A stretch of DNA of 64,000 nucleotides, taken from positions 17,361,988 through 17,425,987 of the forward strand of contig OW203726.1 in the NCBI GenBank assembly GCA_934045075.1, read 5' to 3'. The notes under the pieces were generated by a model. It made no database searches and had not been told where the DNA came from. It saw nothing but the letters and a program-made list of their open reading frames with translations. Origin of the DNA: Yponomeuta sedellus (lineage: Eukaryota > Arthropoda > Insecta > Lepidoptera > Yponomeutidae). Of the stretch, positions 62,909-64,000 are shown one piece after another. Positions within the stretch are counted from its first letter, which is position 1; every line of letters starts with the position of its first letter. The position numbers and the translations under genes were made by a program.

Positions 62909-64000
62909 TTATATATATATAAAGCTACAATGCGATATACTCACTGATCTAACATCCATACGTTTTCTCGGAAATGGCAAGAGTTGGACGAAAATGATGT
63001 ATGACAAAGTTGTAGGGAATGTACGATATACGGCCATCCTATGGAGCCGATTTTTGAATTTCGAACGCGTTCCACTACGCGAGGGTGCTAACTCTGTCGT
63101 TTACCGACCGATTTGGATGAAATTTTCACCCGGCCTTTTCTTCGACACGCCATTTTCGGTTCCGCCGACGGTCGTTCCAAATTCAAAATACCACCGGAGC
63201 TATAGCCCTCCGAAAATCGGCCTTTTTTCGACCTCTACGCAAAAAAGTCGGCAGCCAACTGGGCGCATGCCAGGGACCAGCCGTAAACGGCATCGTGTCG
63301 TCAAAGGACCCAGGTATATGAGAAAAATCCGACATTCTGACATTTCAAGATGGCGGCCGAGATATTGGCTTTCAAAGGTGTCAAATTTACTATGGAGAAT
63401 TTCTACAAAAAAATTGTACTGAAAATCATCTTTTTCGTAGAAAATCTTAATTTTTTTGTACCATCGATAGAGGCTAAGCGCCAAAATGAGTACTTGGCTG
63501 AGAATGGCGTCACCACGCCGAGGTGCTGTGGCATTCCAGTTGGCCATCGACCCATTAAAGTTTGAAAATCACCCACTTTAATAGAAAATTTTCACCCAAA
63601 ATAGGACTTTTCATACAAAAATGCATTTCTTTAGTACCACCGACGGAGGCCAAAGGCCGAAACTACTACTCGGCTGGGAGCGGCTACTTAGTGCCGAGGT
63701 GCTGTGGCATTCCAGTTGGCCATCGACCCATTAAAGTTTGAAAATCACCCACTTTAATAGAAAATTTTCACCCAAAATAGTTATTTTCATACAAAAATGC
63801 ATTTCTTTAGTACCACCGACGGAGGCCAAAGGCCGAAACTACTACTCGGCTGGGAGCGGCTACTTAGTGCCGAGGTGCTGTGGCATTCCAGTTGGCCATC
63901 GACTCATTAAAGTTTGAAAATCACGCACTATAATAGAAAAATTTCACCCGAAATAGTTATTTTCATACAAAAATGCGTTTCTTTAGTACCACAGGTGGAG
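62909..64000 (+). repeat. Partial T unit, class C, leader h2 (cut by window end)
   Basis: Leader, core and three monomer steps are present. The window ends inside the start of the tail, at GTACCACAGGTGGAG. Confidence 0.92.

Larger units (their letters stand above)
1..64000 (+). repeat. Continuous three-tier satellite array
   Basis: The start motif TTATATATATATAAAGCT occurs 47 times in one orientation and the units between occurrences tile the whole window with no unique sequence left over. Tier 1 is the 176-bp (or 153-bp) monomer, tier 2 the 0.97-3.96 kb unit, tier 3 multi-unit blocks (2112, 2200 and 11,625 bp). Both window ends fall inside a unit, so the array is longer than 64 kb. No gene, rRNA, tRNA or telomeric repeat was seen. 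Confidence 0.97.

Noticed and set aside
1..64000. rRNA spacer array, tRNA cluster or telomeric repeat
   Set aside because: I saw no rRNA-like conserved segment, no tRNA A/B-box pair and no short G-rich telomere repeat on either strand.

Overview
The window is one uninterrupted satellite-like tandem array, and I can support no protein-coding or RNA gene in it. It is almost certainly eukaryotic: there is no dense gene packing, the repeat monomers are about nucleosome length (176 and 153 bp), and three levels of repetition are nested inside each other. I cannot name the species. The array runs off both ends of the window.

Basic unit. Forty-seven copies of the start motif TTATATATATATAAAGCT, all in the same orientation, cut the window into 46 complete units and two partial ones. 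An ordinary (T) unit has three parts. First is a leader and core of about 550 bp, with a TATA-like tract, an initiator-like TCACT and a YY1-like CAAGATGGCGGC. Next is a run of 176-bp monomers. Last is a tail of about 250-275 bp that ends in a small hairpin (CGGGT-GAACG-ACCCG) just before the next start motif. T-unit lengths are quantised: about 968 bp plus a whole number of 176-bp monomers (1, 2, 3, 5, 6, 8 or 18 steps). Four units are of a second kind (G units: 4400, 22012, 23229, 60549). They share the first ~500 bp in diverged form. Instead of 176-mers they carry three or four GC-rich 153-bp repeats and end in two strong hairpins and CCCCCTAG.

Names used below. Class A has 1 step (968 bp), B has 2 (1144), C has 3 (1324) and D has 6-8 (1848-2200). 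Leader forms of the first ~150 bp: h1 = GCAATCCGG, ATAATACG, CACGAGTTGG; h2 = ACAATGCGA, ATCCATACG, CAAGAGTTGG; h3 = ACAATGCGA, ATAATACG, CACGATTTGG; h4 = CAATCCGG, ATTCATCC, GTAAGATTTGG (the G-unit leader); h5 = a single mosaic.

Layout. 1-4399: C units. 4400-5463: a G unit. 5464-11714: irregular T units, including a 3961-bp unit with 18 steps and an internal 704-bp four-monomer repeat. 11715-22011: D units, with an apparently exact 2200-bp tandem pair at 17612-22011. 22012-24445: two G units in tandem. 24446-27966: hybrid h4 units. 27967-64000: a regular domain of A, B and C units. In that domain A-B dimers (2112 bp) repeat three times at 31751-38086. A ten-unit block of 11,625 bp (B A B C B C A B C B) runs twice with no net length change at 34831-58080. 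A single G unit interrupts at 60549.

Interpretation (inference). The modular plan is a fixed promoter-like 5' part, an expandable central tandem repeat and a fixed hairpin 3' end, all arranged head to tail. This resembles non-autonomous rolling-circle (Helitron/Helentron-type) elements that have turned into satellite DNA. Unequal crossing-over and gene conversion then made the higher-order structure. A centromeric or other heterochromatic satellite without any transposon origin remains possible. Repeat identity was judged by eye and by exact spacing, not by computed alignment.
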